A stretch of 64,000 bases of DNA from Nephromyces sp. MM_2019 (GCA_015657535.1 JADHZB010001343.1:1083-65082), one strand, 5' to 3'. Counted from the stretch's first letter, positions 25,601-38,215 are shown. The notes: generated from the letters alone by a model not told the origin. Numbers and translations: made by a program.

Positions 25601-27906
25601 TCGGCATCGAGTTTCAGCTTTTTCATATTCAATTGAGCACAATATACTGCTTCAACGTTCAACAGAGCAGCACACATAAATATAGCAGAGCAAGCTCGAT
25701 TCTCTCCTAGCCTTTTTGTGTGATAAAAAACTTCAACTTGAAACGTTAAAGACCATGAAATTTCACACACTAAAAGCGCCAATACATCCTCATCACTAAA
25801 CCAAACCTCAGAAAAACATCTTCAGTCATAAACCGAGGAAAATAACAGCTTTTGAAGGGAGAACTCTGCGAAATCCACAAAAACCTTATATTCCACGAGA
25901 ATAATAAAAGTCAGAGATTATAATAATGCAGCATATTTCAACGATCTTCTGTGAGAGAATCGCTACCTAAAAGAAGTGGATGCAACTACCTTATTCGGTA
26001 TGAATACAAAGAAAAAACATCTCATTACACACACAAACTCTGAAATTCCCATTAAAAAAACATCTAAAACGTCAAAAAAAGTCCAGTTTGGTGGTGCACG
26101 ATGAAGCAGAGATACTATGCTAACCTTAAGGCCAGTATATGGCTTCACAAAATGCACCTCGGGCCAAAGATCAACTTCAAAGCAAAAGGAGAAGGGGGAA
26201 AATCTTTGAAGATTGCGTTTCAAGTCTTTTAAATCCTGTGAAAATTTGTCGAAAAACTTTGATTTTTTTTTCCTCATGAAAAATCTCAAAAGAGAGAATT
26301 CCCCAAATATATATTTCAAATACTTCTTGATCGTAAATTCAAGGAAAAAAGAAAGATCACGCCGTGTGTGTGCGTTTGTGTGTGTGTATGTACAAGAAAG
26401 AGAGAGATAAAAAAAATCAGCAAAAGCCTTAACAATCGAGTTTCTTCCAAACAAAATAAGAGGCAAGCTGAAATCACAGTTTCAAAAGGAAAACTCAATC
26501 AATTAGCAGTTTAAACTGAAGCACACCCCATGAAAAAGCAGAATTTCAGCATTTAGCACATGATCACTACAAAAATTGGCTAAAGAAGGGAACTAAAAGA
26601 AAGAATATCAAAATCCTGGAGGGATGATATATATATATAAATATATGTCCAGAAAAAGTATTGAAAAAGAATAATTTATAGATATGGTATAAAACTGAAA
26701 AAAGATGAAACATTAGAGTTTTAAGCAAAACAAATATTCAAAAACATTACAAGAAAATGAAGCTAGCGTTAAATTAGCAGAAAAAAGAGAAGGCAGACTA
26801 AGATTAGATACATAATCACACAAATAGTTTGGAAAAAAAGCCATGAAAAATTATTTGTATACAGTTTTAAGGCAATTTTCAGTTTTTTCTTATTTAAAAA
26901 CTAATAAAAGAGCAGGAAAATGACAGCAAAAAACTTAATAAAGCAGAAAAAAGGCAAAAAAATCGCTATATAGGCACTATATCGCTAGTAAAGCAAAGAA
27001 TAATCAAACAAATTCATTTTCTTGCAAAACAGAGATAGAAAAGTGGGAAAAGAGAAAAAAAAAAAAAACAGAAAAAGCAGAAACATCACAGAATAGAGGA
27101 AGAAAAGAGAAGAAAAATTAGAGGTTTTTTCTGATGTGATTTTTTTCTTCTTCTTCTTCTTTTAATGCTTCTTCAAGTTCCTGCTAGACATGATACTTCC
27201 GTCAGCTTTTCTCAGCAAATCAGTTTGAAATAAGTGCATCATACTCACCGTAACTATCTGAGCCTTCCCAACAGCTTTCAAGCCGGTTAATGTTAAAGCA
27301 GGCTGCAAAACTTTTTCTGCCATCAGCTGCAAAACATCCAACTCATCCACTAAGGCTTTTTTGTATTTGCCATCTTCGGAATAGGCAGAATCTCGGCTTT
27401 CCTCCTGCTGTCTCTTCTTCATAGGTGAATCGAAAGGAGCTTCTGATTTCGCTTCAGCAATGGGATCAATATACCTCCAGCACTGCAAAAAAACTCAATT
27501 CGGTTGATAAACCCAAAAACTGATAAGAAAATCACTGCAAACTCACCAATATTTAGGAGGAAGAGAACAAACTGTAATGCATTTTTTATACGCGAAAGTT
27601 CAGCGCTAAAATCATTTTTGACCTAGGCTACCACCTCCTCTATAGATGACGAAGGAGCTAAGCAAAAACCTCCAAGAAAAATTCTGGAAAAAGAGCTAAA
27701 ATAAGGCGAAATTTAGTGAAATTTCATACCTCCTCAACAGATTTTGTGGGAAGCATGACTTCAACAATCGCTCGGCCATTAATAACACGCTTTACTTTGG
27801 CATTAAAATCCACTGAGGAATATTTTTCAGTGCTTCTCAGAGAAAAAGTCCCGTGAAGAATATCATGATTTGCATCTTCTGTGCGATTTTTCAAGGCCTG
27901 AAGAAT
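19623..27906 (-). CDS. Trigger-factor-like chaperone/PPIase, probably plastid
   Basis: Trigger factor binds nascent chains at bacterial-type ribosomes; in eukaryotes it is known from plastids. Ten minus-strand exons fit in phase: 27906-27730, 27482-27249, 26235-26125, 24983-24919, 23866-23561, 23149-22830, 22030-21875, 20943-20777, 20509-20435 and 19916-19623 (stop TAA), about 634 residues. Family landmarks are in order. The N-terminal domain ends GLKAVGKAQIVT, then VDLWPEVHFVKPYTGLK, then LEVAKPP. The PPIase-domain remnant has NWGDLVDVKVV and GILGMRAGDTKYVLVDIP, closing with CEREYPELNDEFFLKL. The C-terminal arms hold KIKSQEKIAVDEGNILRELL and TEAVFDWIFDHANVTYYEE. Oddities: the ribosome-docking signature GFRxGxxP is not recognisable, and two long polar inserts interrupt the PPIase domain. 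The N-terminal leader is not in these exons. Confidence 0.82.
23300..23552. repeat. TG/CA microsatellites next to a trigger-factor splice donor
   Basis: A TG-rich run at about 23311-23445 and a CA run at about 23525-23552 lie in the intron 23150-23560. On the sense strand the second run starts within about ten bases of the exon end at 23561, so the donor gttagt is followed directly by repeated GT dinucleotides. Confidence 0.85.
25225..25782 (-). repeat. Acidic-coding GAA/GCT minisatellite inside a trigger-factor intron
   Basis: On the gene's sense strand, 25298-25572 consists of many 9-nt units like GCTGAAGAA. They form an open frame of 185 codons (25782-25225) rich in Glu and Ala, with Lys at scattered positions. 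It lies wholly within the intron 24984-26124, between two exons that join in phase without it. The frame's first real ATG-type context and flanks show no recognisable domain. I treat it as an intronic expansion. A nested gene or retained exon is possible, because the frame is open and on the same strand. Confidence 0.75.
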
Positions 27907-28939
27907 CTAATAGGAAGAATGAATGCTAAAAGCAGGTAAATTGTTAGTCTGAAAGAAATAACCTTTTAGATGCTAAAACAAGATTCCAAAAAAAAATACG
28001 TATATGCAGCTAAGAGACTCGTAGTTTAGATGTTTTATGATGAAGAGACTAGCAAATTTAGACATATTCCATACAAAAATTGACAAAGAAACTCTCTTTT
28101 TCTAAGATTCTAAAGTGTGTTGTAGAGTGCCTGTTAATTCTAGAGGTGGGAAAGGCGTGTGTGACACCACTTGGCCGTTCAAAAATCGCTAATCAACTAG
28201 TGACAAGCTATCAGTATCTAATAAGCTTTCAGAAGCTGATAATGTATGAACTACATCATCTAAAGGCATTGAGAAAATCATTACTTTAGCTGGATATATT
28301 CATTTACATTCTATTTACTCCGATCAAAAAAATGTCTGCACTTAAAAGATAGAGTAATATAAGAGTACAAGCAGTGTACATCCACCACCAAACGTCCATC
28401 ACCAAACCCCAAATATGAAGAGCACCACACATCCAACACAAAAAAGCATTCAAACTGTGCTAGACGCCAAAGGAAGTAAGCCTATATCAACATTTCTAAT
28501 TCAATGTACTGCAGCTAATGACAGACATGGCTAACCTACTAAACTCTTCTTAAAAACAGATTAACGTCATAAAAAAAGGGTCTTCTTCAAAGAGCACTAG
28601 CAAGGCAGCTCACAGGCTAAAGCAGCATCGAGTAAACCCAGTATCAAATGGTATATTCATCATGGAGCAGTCTATGGAACGCACACCAATGGTAAAAGGA
28701 GTCAAATTCTACGAAATAAGCAGTAAAAAGCTGCTCGTTAGAAATTTCTCATCCTCATCATATATATGAAACTCACATGAGAAGACACAGCTAATTTCAC
28801 TGAAAAACAAAATAATAAAATCATAGGCTAAGCTTTTGCATTTTATATGCACTCAAAATTGGAAAAGCATCACGATAATCCCTTAAGCAGCTATCATGTG
28901 AAAATCCAATAGAAGAAGAAAAAAGCATGCTGCTCTAAC

Positions 28940-29625
28940 TGGGACCAACTTTTGGCTTTGTAGAGGGCCTGAAACGTAAAAAGTTGAGTTATTTTAACGT
29001 TTACTTTAAAAATTTAGGGGAAAAAGAAAAAAAATTTGATTATTACTTAAATCTAAAATATCGGATATAATATGTTTCTAGATTTTTCTATTTCAGCTTT
29101 TCCAATTCTTGCGTTGCATACACTATATCGAATTAGACTGCTAAAAATTAGTGTGCATTTTATCTACAAAAATGCATTGAAATAATGGCACAGTATAGAG
29201 TGAAAAAAAATTTTGTTGACTGTGAGTACGCCAAAAATAAGAATCTCTACTTTGCAAAAACGAAAATTACGCAGTTTCATTGATACTTAAAAACCGAAGC
29301 AGTACCTGTCACCAAAGTAAGGCAGCACGTTAGGCCGACTGGGTAACCGGATTAAAAATCTTCTGGAAACAAAGGCCTGTCGCATCTCTCCATGTACATT
29401 GGCTAAAGAAAAATATTATACGGAAAATTTCTGTTTTAAAAAAATTTCTATATGGATAATCTTCTTGTAAAGATTACCTTTCTTTTGAAGAAACGGGCTA
29501 AAAAAATGGATTAAATGAAGATAAACCAGGGAAAAACCAGAGTAAACGCTATATCCAGCTAAAATCGAGAAAAAATGGGCTAAAAAAAGGGATAGTTGAT
29601 TATCTTGGCTGTTTATAAGCCTCAT
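28940..29625 (-). CDS. Possible leader exons of the trigger-factor gene
   Basis: Two weak candidate exons precede the first secure exon. Exon 29625-29478 starts with ATG and encodes a hydrophobic stretch including LSLFLAHFFSILAGYSVYSG, with a gtaatc donor in phase 1. Exon 28968-28940 follows a strong tttcag acceptor, has a gttaga donor and ends in phase 0, matching the next exon at 27906. A hydrophobic leader would suit entry to the endomembrane system en route to a complex plastid. The residues are not a textbook signal peptide and the T-rich DNA could give this by chance. Confidence 0.2.
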
Positions 29626-32600
29626 TAAAGTCGCTAAATAGCTCTTCTTGGGAAAAATTTGGATTATTCTTTGAGGATATCAAAAATCTACCAATAGGTT
29701 TTAAAACTCTGTAATCTTCTCTAAGAATATTATATATAGCGCATTCATTCCTAATTCGAAAAAAAAATAATCAAGATTATGATAAGAGAACTTCAACTTC
29801 TCTGCATCGGAAACTAAAAGCTTAATATAGAGACTTATCATTAGGTCCTAACAAATTTTTGTTTAGAAAGCAGATAAGGCACCCTAACTACTAACAATTT
29901 CGCTGGAAAATAGCTCCATCTTTTTTAATTTTGGGATGAAAGGGTTAACTACTTCAGTATATACGGACATACTGGGAAAGGGCATTAGTAGAGTTGAAGT
30001 GAAAAAATTAAAGTGAGAAGAATATTTAGAGCGCTCAAAAGAAAAAAAGCCACACAAGACAATAGCAGTCGTCAGGAAAAAATAATGAGTTTGTAAAGCT
30101 TTTAAATTTCAGCAGAAGCACACGATAGTTACATATATTGAGCCAACAAGCATGAATTCTTGAATCAGAAAATTCTTTAATTTAGTCAAGAAAAAGGTAC
30201 GTACTGTTGCAAGACTATAATATAGAAGCCTTGCATCTACCTCTCTTGCGATATTTACATCGAATCACGGTATACATGGTGGAATATCAGTGTAGGAAAA
30301 CATATACTAGCATTTCAAGGTCTTTTCTAGTTTATTTACTAGTTTCGATTCTTGTCAGAAAATAAGAAACCTTCATCTTATAGAGATATGTAACCTCGAC
30401 TTTGTTAGCTCCCCAGCTGCTTTTAGTTCCTCAGGCAAGATGCAGACACTACATTGTCTCATTGAAATAGGCAAATGTGGCAAAATCATGCTCAAAACCT
30501 GCTGCTCAGCTTACCGGCATTCCAAATGAAGGTCAGGTATATTTCTATTAAAATCATGAGAAACTTGTATGACGGAGCAAAGCGAGAGCCACAAGGAACA
30601 CAAACGTCTTTATCCATGTTCCGTCTAGCATACGGTAAAGGCATCATACAGAGTGGTAGCTGATATCGACACAATACTTCTCGAAAAGCTACCCCAGTAA
30701 CCTGCGAATGAGGAACTTGTAGCGTTGGTTCCATGACTGAGTATGTCACCTTTGATCATGAGATTTGCAAAGGAATAACCTGGAAAGGGTGCCAGCAGTA
30801 TTTATGCCCCTGCGCAACATTTTCCATGCTCCCTTAAAGAAGCACCGCCGGTGAACTTTTTGACTTTGCTTTAAAAATCCTGAGCAAAGAGCTTGGGATC
30901 ATTCGATCTAGCTTCCGACTTTTGGACTGATCATATTCTCTATATACTAAGCATCGTTTCTAGTCGAATAATCCGATCCAAAACGGTACCCTTGAAGTGC
31001 GAGCTTACGCTTTCATTTCGAAAACCTAGTGCATCTCTTTCAAGTTTATACCTAACATTGCCCTTTTTTGCTACCGGGAATGCCCACCCTTGTCTAATAC
31101 CTAACTAGCGCCTGCTTGTTAGGTAAAGCGTAGCAACGTTGCTGTTCAACCCTCGTCTTTGGTACTTTACGAAAAAGCACGAAACGCTTTTGGATGCTAG
31201 AACCTCGTAAATCACTGCTATACAAGATATAGCATGGTAAAGCATCATCCTCAGGAATAATTAAGATAAGATATCCCACCAAGTCACGGGATAAAAAGCA
31301 GCTTTATTAATTGCTCTCTATGCGATTCAGTCTTTCAAGCTCACCACATCCCGTCACTGTATGTATATTTCTTTGTCTAGCGTTGTTGCTGGCTGCCCTA
31401 ATGCGTGTATTGCTATACTTTTTCATCAGCAGCCATCGTTTTATGACGGGTACTACAGAATTATTGGCTATTTTTTTTATTTGAGTGGTTTGGAAACCTT
31501 AGAAGATGGGCTATTTATTGCTACACAAAGTTTTGGAGATGAAATAGCCGTGAAATTTGTTTGGTATAAATAAAGCAAGGAGTCCCTAATGAAATATGTG
31601 TGTAGAGGTCTAGCTAATCCGATTTTTCTGCACAAAATATATATTGGGGATCGACTATTTTCTACCGAGATTTACTAGACAGCATATGCCATGGGTGATT
31701 TTAGCGGGTTAAGACGGTATTCGCGCAGAATGAATTCCAGTTAGTGCAATGGAAAAAATTTTAGCGCAAGCAAGTGCATTTTTTTACCTTCTGGGGGATA
31801 CAGAATATCATGGGTAGCATGCTTCCAATTCACCTGAGCCAGCTTCCATAGCTTGATCCCCCATAGCTGCAGACGGCCTAGGTATGAGAAGGGTTATATT
31901 TTCACCGGCTGTCAGGTTCCTTCTTTCCTTGGGAGGCCAAACATGCTTCATACAGGTGGCTAATTTCATTACCAATTAAAGCAAAAAACGTCAGCATGAA
32001 AATAAGGCAGCTCGGCACTAATATTAAACAGTAGTTACCTGTCAGTGCAAGAATGAATATTGATCCACAATCCTTAAGCTGTTTCGCTATTACTGAGCTG
32101 GCTGGAACAGTTACTGCTGCTAAGGTGAAAAAAAGTTAAAATCGCTTAAAATGATATCACCACATGCTATTTCTATATTAGATATATCTCATGTTAATAA
32201 TAATTACCATGCTAGATAGCTTACCCCATCATTCCTTTTTTCTCGTACTTTTCTAAAAATGTGTTACTCAATGTAACTGGTTTGCCACACATGACGCCAA
32301 GAGAACCTAGCGTGCATCTACGCTTAGTTTCAATCAATCTTAGGCAGCTATTGTGGATAGTTCTGCGAAATATGGTTGCTTGTCAGGTAGTCTATTTGGG
32401 CCATGAAGTAACAAGGCAGAGTCCATCGTTTTTGAGCACAGACTTCCTAGAGTCCCAGGGTTAAGCCCATACGGTAAAATATAGTCAGCCTCATGACTTA
32501 TGAACGGACTTCTCGTCTCGAAAAAATATGAATAACCTAAAATAGACGCAAGCTACGCATTTTGGGCTGCAACTCTCCAGGCAGTGCGAAGTGTAGTACC

Positions 32601-35018
32601 TTTTCCAGAGCTCTGCAACATTCGAGGCTTACTACTGAATAATTTGAATAGCTTCCAAGGAAGTAAAGAATTGTATAGTTATAAAGAACGCACCGCAAAT
32701 CACTGAAGCCAATGAAAGAGGCTTAGAAACAGAACCCTGCGCCTTAGGGCGGTCATAAGCTATATGCTAATTCGGGTCAATAACGAGGGGGAGCATGAGC
32801 CAAGCACAACGCGCTCATAGTTTGCCAATACTAATAAAACCTTTGCATGCCACAGAAAAAGAGATTAAAAACCACTTAGTCAAACTAAATATAAGTGCCT
32901 GATATCCCACAGACCGCGCATTCCGAGCATAAATTGAGATATACAACCAATTTGAGGCGGAAAGGGGCAGAAAATTTCAAATTTCAACGATCTATAGCAA
33001 CCAGATGTGCTCCGTGCCCATCGTAAAACCTCCTTAGCTTAATTTTAGCATGAGCTTTTTGGAGCTAAGGTCAAGAAGACAGTCTTTAAACTATTAAAAA
33101 GTGACTTATGGGAGAAAGAAAACTAAATCATGCCCCCTAGCAACTCCAACGTGGAACCAGTCCTTCAATAACACTCGTGAAAGTCAGTCCGTAAACGACT
33201 GAAGGGCGAGGGAATCGTCACGGCTTCTATTATACTTAACAAAATGTAATTACCCTGAAGTGACAATTGCCGCATAGAAGTATTCGCAGGATAAAAAATC
33301 AAATTTTCAAAATTTACGGCTATAAAGGTATGTTCAAAACATACTCATATTCCAGGGTTCCTAGGGACAAGTTTCTTGGAGTGAGTCCTTGAAGGGCATG
33401 ACTAAGCTATAAGCGTAACGGGTTAACGACCATTGGTGCGTTCTAATATAAGAACTTCAATAAATTTGACAGTAATCCTCAGAAATCGCAATGCCTAAAT
33501 TTTAAATCGTGCCAACAGGCTAAAAAATCCCGGCGTCACACAATTCTAAGAATATCACAGCTCCATTCTTATAAAAAATTGGGCGGTGTAGCAAGAACAG
33601 CTCCCCAGTGTATCGAGCAAATATGTTATGCATCGTAGCATTAACAGCGCAATGAATTCACGCATTACAGCAAATTTATAGGCTCTTAAATTCATAGCGT
33701 CAAATTTTGACTAATTAGAGTCAAAAGTTGAAACTGTGAAGCGGAAAAGTTCATATTCACAGCTATTATCAGCGTGGCAAAAGTATAAAATATATTTTAA
33801 ACCGACCAACAGCCCAAACGCATGAGATATAATAGAAGTCTGAAATGTATTGTTATCTGAAAGACAATAAGATGTCTCAAATCAACGTCTTGGCATAGGT
33901 TGTTGGAAAGACACTCTGGATGAACGGAATGACAAAAGTCTTTTTGAGTATGAAAAATAGAGTATCTGTAAGACAAAGATCGCTGAGGATTATACACGCC
34001 TCCTTAGCAATTACAGTAGAAAGAATGGAACCTCTTTATTTGCTAATATTGTAAAAAGCCATGAAAGCATTCTCATAGGCGTAACTGCTATTCAAGACAG
34101 TCACAAAAACCCCTGCAGCTCTCATTAAACAGATAAAAGGTAGCTGCTTAGTGAGTAGAAGTGCACGTATAATCTAACGCTACTGCAAAAACGCAAGGAT
34201 TTTCACGAAAGGTAAGGGTGGCAAGACTAAGCGGGAAGCATTGCTGCGGCAAGCAGAAACAAAATTCCAACTAGGAAGCGGGGTACTCAAAAGCAAAGTT
34301 ATCAGTAAAGCGTCTTCCATAACTAATACGCTTACTTAACACAAGATGCAACGATACCTAGAGAATATTCATGCGTTTCATACATTCGAAGAAATGCACG
34401 TAATGCTCACATTAAAAAAAAGGGTCAATCCGATAGGCAACGCAGCGTAACTTCAAAAAAGTGTTCAGCTGGTTAGCTCATAGTGAAGGCAACAACTTTA
34501 ACTTTTAATTCATTATAAACAAACTTGGGTACCGTCTACTTCAGGAAAATTGACCGGGTCCAAATTTTTACTGTCACGATATTCACACACAAAGGAATGA
34601 GCAAGTCTAACATATACATAAAAAAATGTCTCGGAGCTGTCATTCCTAGCGAGATAAGCAAAATAATCAAAGCAAATAAAGAATAAAGAAAAAATCGCCG
34701 ATAATCCCAACACAAACTACTACGCGTATCTAAACAAACTAGCTGAAAACAATTTTTCGCACAACAAAGGGAATCAAGCAATTGAAGACGATAACTTCAA
34801 ACCTGATTCTCCTCCACAAAAAATTGAAGAATTACCCCATGGTAATCGCTTCTCAACGGCAAAACATTCCATCGAGTCAAGGTAGTTTAGATCACGTAAC
34901 TTATTCTTAACAAGGAAAAATAGCTATATTCTGATGCAAACCTAAGTACACAGTATCACTATAGTCTTATGACTATAATCATCAAAGAAAATTTCGAAAA
35001 TTAGCCAGATAAAGATAA
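29626..35018. other. Intergenic region, no gene recognised
   Basis: This lies between the 5' side of the trigger-factor gene and the 3' end of the secreted-protein gene. Open frames of 60-85 codons occur on both strands (for example 31361-31573 plus and 30492-30749 minus). None carries a recognised motif or forms a phase-consistent exon chain that I could find. Strand composition is fairly even, unlike intron-rich genes here. Confidence 0.45.
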
Positions 35019-37288
35019 TCATAAAGGAAATTCATCCAGATTAAGGACGGCATATCCCCCTGCTTCATCTATTCGCTTGTCTATAATATCGAAAAAATCT
35101 ACCACGGCTAATGATAAACGCTTAAGAGCCTGAAAAAAAAAGGGAAAAATAAATATTAGTACAAAATAAAAGCAAAAACAAGAATACTCCAACATACACG
35201 CACACTACACGGACCAACACGCACACACACATACTCGACATATACTCGACACACACAAATAAACAAAAGCATACTCCAACACACAATTACTCGACACACT
35301 CCAACACACAACTACTCGACACACTCCAACACACAATTAATCGACACATTTCAAAAGACACACTGCGCACACTCCAACACAAATACATACTGCACAGGCT
35401 AATGACGACAACAGATACAAGAATCAGGCTTCCACAGTAAAGAGCATACTACAAAATGACACTCCCGTACTAAAAACGCCGCATAGTTCCCTACAATCAA
35501 AGGCTTGAAATAAATTGAATCCCAAATTCCTTGATATAAGACAAGTCTAATTTTTCTACCTCTAAAATAATATAAAATAACAATCATCATACTTTATACC
35601 CAGAATAACTATTTTTAACCTTTTTGCACAAAGAATTATCTAAATTTCATATAATACAAGTGGTATGCAAACTTTTCCCATCCTCCAGAAAACTAAGAAA
35701 TAGCTACAAAATGTATGTCAGCAGAAATAGCGAATAAAAGGTACTAAAAACTCATTAGAATAAAATCAAAGCCTCATCTCATTGAGTAAAGCATTGTACT
35801 GCATAAGGTAATTTTGCAGGCATATGAAGATCTAACAGATGAAGGCTCAAGTTTCTTGAAATAGTTCAAGGAGGCTTTTTATGTGGGTTAGTCCGTGCAT
35901 ATTCAGCTATAAAATCTACTCAAATACTCAAGAAATTGATTCACACAGTCAGATATCATGCTACCTGAGAGACGCCATCCATATACGAAGAACCATAAGA
36001 AATCCACTCATTTAGCTCCAATGGCATAAATGGGGCCGACTCCAACTGCGAGCTTTCAGCAAGAGCTTTTACAAAAATTTCCATCCTATCCAACGGAATG
36101 CTCGTAGAATCCGCCTACAGAGAAGAAAAATATATGCATTTTTAATCGAGTCCACAGCCAACTTATAATTGCAAGCGCGGTATGTCACTCTGGTATAGCC
36201 CCAAAAAATAACAAGATTTTCTCGAGAGCTAGCAATATACTTCACAAAAAAACTGCTTCAGGCAACTATTCAGCAATGAGAGATTAAGAGAGCACTCCAG
36301 ACCATAACCTGCCCTCTTTTGATAGGCAAAGAAGGAGCAGTATACTCTTATACATTACAAAATAAATTCCTGGCTTTGCGCGATTGAAAAAATAAGAAAA
36401 CAAAGGCGCATCTAAAACACCCGTAATTTCTGCATACAAAATAATTTGTCGGCAATATCTGAAAATTCGTAGAAATTTGAATGGTTAACCTTCAAATTAG
36501 GAGCACTTGCAGCTCGCTGTGAAGCAAGTGCCAATAAACCAGGTCCCCCCGTAGACAAAAAATTGCGCGTAGGTGCTGTCTCCAATGAGTACTCCTTATC
36601 TATAACTGGTCCGAAGTCTTTTTCGTATGATTTTACGATTCCTGCGGAAAGAACGGCTTCATCGATAGAGGTGTCTCTTATGATAAACAAGCGCAAAATG
36701 CCACAACAATCAAGCTATAGAATCGCAAGAGCAATAATATGTCACGCACATGCTTCCTGAAATACTTTAAATTTCATAGAGTGCTTTAATTAGAGACAGG
36801 AGGGCAAACAAGAAACCAAACACTAAAAAAGGCACTCGGCAAGTATAACAAAGGTAGCTGTGCCTGGTAACATACCAGAGAAACAAATTCACGGCATTTT
36901 CCGTATAGAGTATTGCGGAATAAAATAACTTAGAAGTCTGGATGAAACTGAAACAGAAATCTGGAAGAAAATAACACCGAAGTCTCCAACAAAATAACAA
37001 GGAAACATCCAACAAAATTACACTGAAATCTATAAAGCTTCGTTGCAAATAATACAATGTACACAGCCCAAAAGACTCAAACAATGCAAGTCTGAGGCTA
37101 CGAATTGGTAATTCGCCGAATTGCTAGGCAAAAAAAATTCAAAACATAAGTTTTAGTAAGCAGTCCACACCTGATTGGCTCTTCAAAGATTGTGGCCTCT
37201 CTGACAGCTGATAAGCTTCAGACTGATGCAACACCATTACACCACATAAATTTATAAAGGTAAAGAAAAAGATGTTGAATGCGGCCAT
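35019..37288 (-). CDS. Predicted secreted or plastid-routed protein, unknown family
   Basis: Four phase-consistent minus-strand exons: 37288-37171, 36674-36490, 36114-35965 and 35129-35019 (stop TGA), about 187 residues. The ATG at 37288 opens a good signal peptide: MAAFNIFFFTFINLCGVMV, then a likely cleavage near HQSEAYQ. The mature part includes a Ser/Ala-rich stretch ending ALASQRAASAPNLK, then LDRMEIFVKALAESSQ, and a C-terminal probable helix LKRLSLAVVDFFDIIDKRID. I recognise no family. It could be secreted or, given the Tic22 gene nearby, sent to the plastid; the residue after the predicted cleavage is not the Phe typical of red-derived complex plastids. The acceptor of exon 2 (ataagag) was chosen because it alone restores phase. 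In the 0.5 kb upstream, an acceptor-like tag at about 37340 could mark a 5' UTR intron. Confidence 0.5.
35210..35395. repeat. Minisatellite, about 25-nt unit
   Basis: Repeats of the type CTCCAACACACAATTACTCGA followed by CACA, three to four close copies with degenerate flanks. It lies in the intron 35130-35964 of the secreted-protein gene, near its acceptor. Confidence 0.85.
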
Positions 37289-37395
37289 CTTGGACTTGTG
37301 GAAATAACGATATTGTCCCACCTTGTCTACAAGGCAAACAAAAGATGCAAATGATACATTCAAGGTCATTCAATTAAGGACTACACGACAACAAA

Positions 37396-37748
37396 GTGAA
37401 AGCAATCAGTAGTAATGAATATACCACTAAGCAGGGGATGCCACAGCCCAATACTAGCCGCGGCCCAATAGCAACACGACACACAGAATTCTTGAATTCA
37501 ATATCTCACCGTGCCTCCAGACTCTTGGGAATATATATCAGCAGTGATTTCGATGTTGAGAAAGCCGAAACAGTCCTATCACGTGAAAAATGTAAGTACC
37601 ACAGCCATTGGGTGATGCTTAATTCTACAGCGTCTGCAATTTCATCAGCTCTTTGGGACGTTTTCAAATATACGATCTTGTCTCGATAGTGCACACTTGC
37701 ACGAAGGTACTTCAAGAGAGAGGTGTGCCGAAAAATAACGATAAACAT
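37396..37748. other. Long open frames on both strands, unresolved
   Basis: A plus-strand frame (97 codons, 37396-37689) and a minus-strand frame (37748-37506) overlap in DNA that looks richer in G+C than the flanks. The minus frame ends at a donor-like gtgaga at about 37504 and follows a possible acceptor near 37733, so it could be an exon. Its phase does not fit the signal-peptide gene downstream. No motif is recognised in either. Confidence 0.25.
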
Positions 37749-37818
37749 TTACGGGATTTATGGTTAATACGCATGCGACTTTTTGAATTCCCCCTCCTCA
37801 GTTGTGGACCCGCCGCGA

Positions 37819-38215
37819 TTAGTCAGCGCTGAGCATGCCGGACGTGTCAGTCCAGTATCCAACGTAGTTGTGCAAAGTGAAACCGCCTGGGATGGGTTCT
37901 TTTCCAGGCTTAAAGCAATGGGTGACCTTAACATAGGGTAAAAAATCACTTCGGCTAGCCGCGTAGGCGACGAGCTCCGCTGAGTCGGCCGCTGCGAGGG
38001 TAAACTCAGCAAAAACTGTGGATTTGCCTATTTGTAACAACAGGAGCACTCAACAGCAAGGCAGGTGAAATTAGCGGGATGACTTGTTCCTTGGGCTTTT
38101 AAAGAGCCTCCAGTAAAAGGAAGTTTTCCTGGTGTACACTTAGCCTCAGGTAAAGCGAATTTTGCCTGACATACTCAACCTCAGCTATGTCACGTTTTTT
38201 GCGTGATATTCGCAT
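37819..38215 (-). CDS. Small two-exon gene of unknown function
   Basis: Exon 38215-38140 starts at an ATG that follows an in-frame stop and encodes MRISRKKRDIAEVEYVRQNS and LYLRL, ending at gtgtac in phase 1. Exon 38027-37819 (acceptor aatag) supplies the missing two bases, then KSTVFAEFTLAAADSAELVA, DFLPYVKVTHCFKPG and GGFTLHNYVGYWTDTSG before TAA. The product is 94 residues. The 112-nt intron is short for this window. Base composition is more GC-rich than neighbouring introns, which supports coding. The family is unknown. The two ends of the protein have a plausible folded-domain look but no named motif. Confidence 0.4.

Noticed and set aside
25257..25607. Lys/Leu repeat frame (KKLKKLKK) on the minus strand and Ser/Phe/Ala repeat frames on the plus strand
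   Set aside because: They are other-frame readings of the GAA/GCT minisatellite and have no independent support.
31361..31573. A 70-codon plus-strand frame with a real ATG and a mildly hydrophobic start
   Set aside because: No motif, no splice partner, and a length expected by chance in this much DNA.
36412..36696. A longer version of secreted-protein exon 2 starting at a tag acceptor near 36719
   Set aside because: It does not match the phase of the signal-peptide exon; the ataagag acceptor does.
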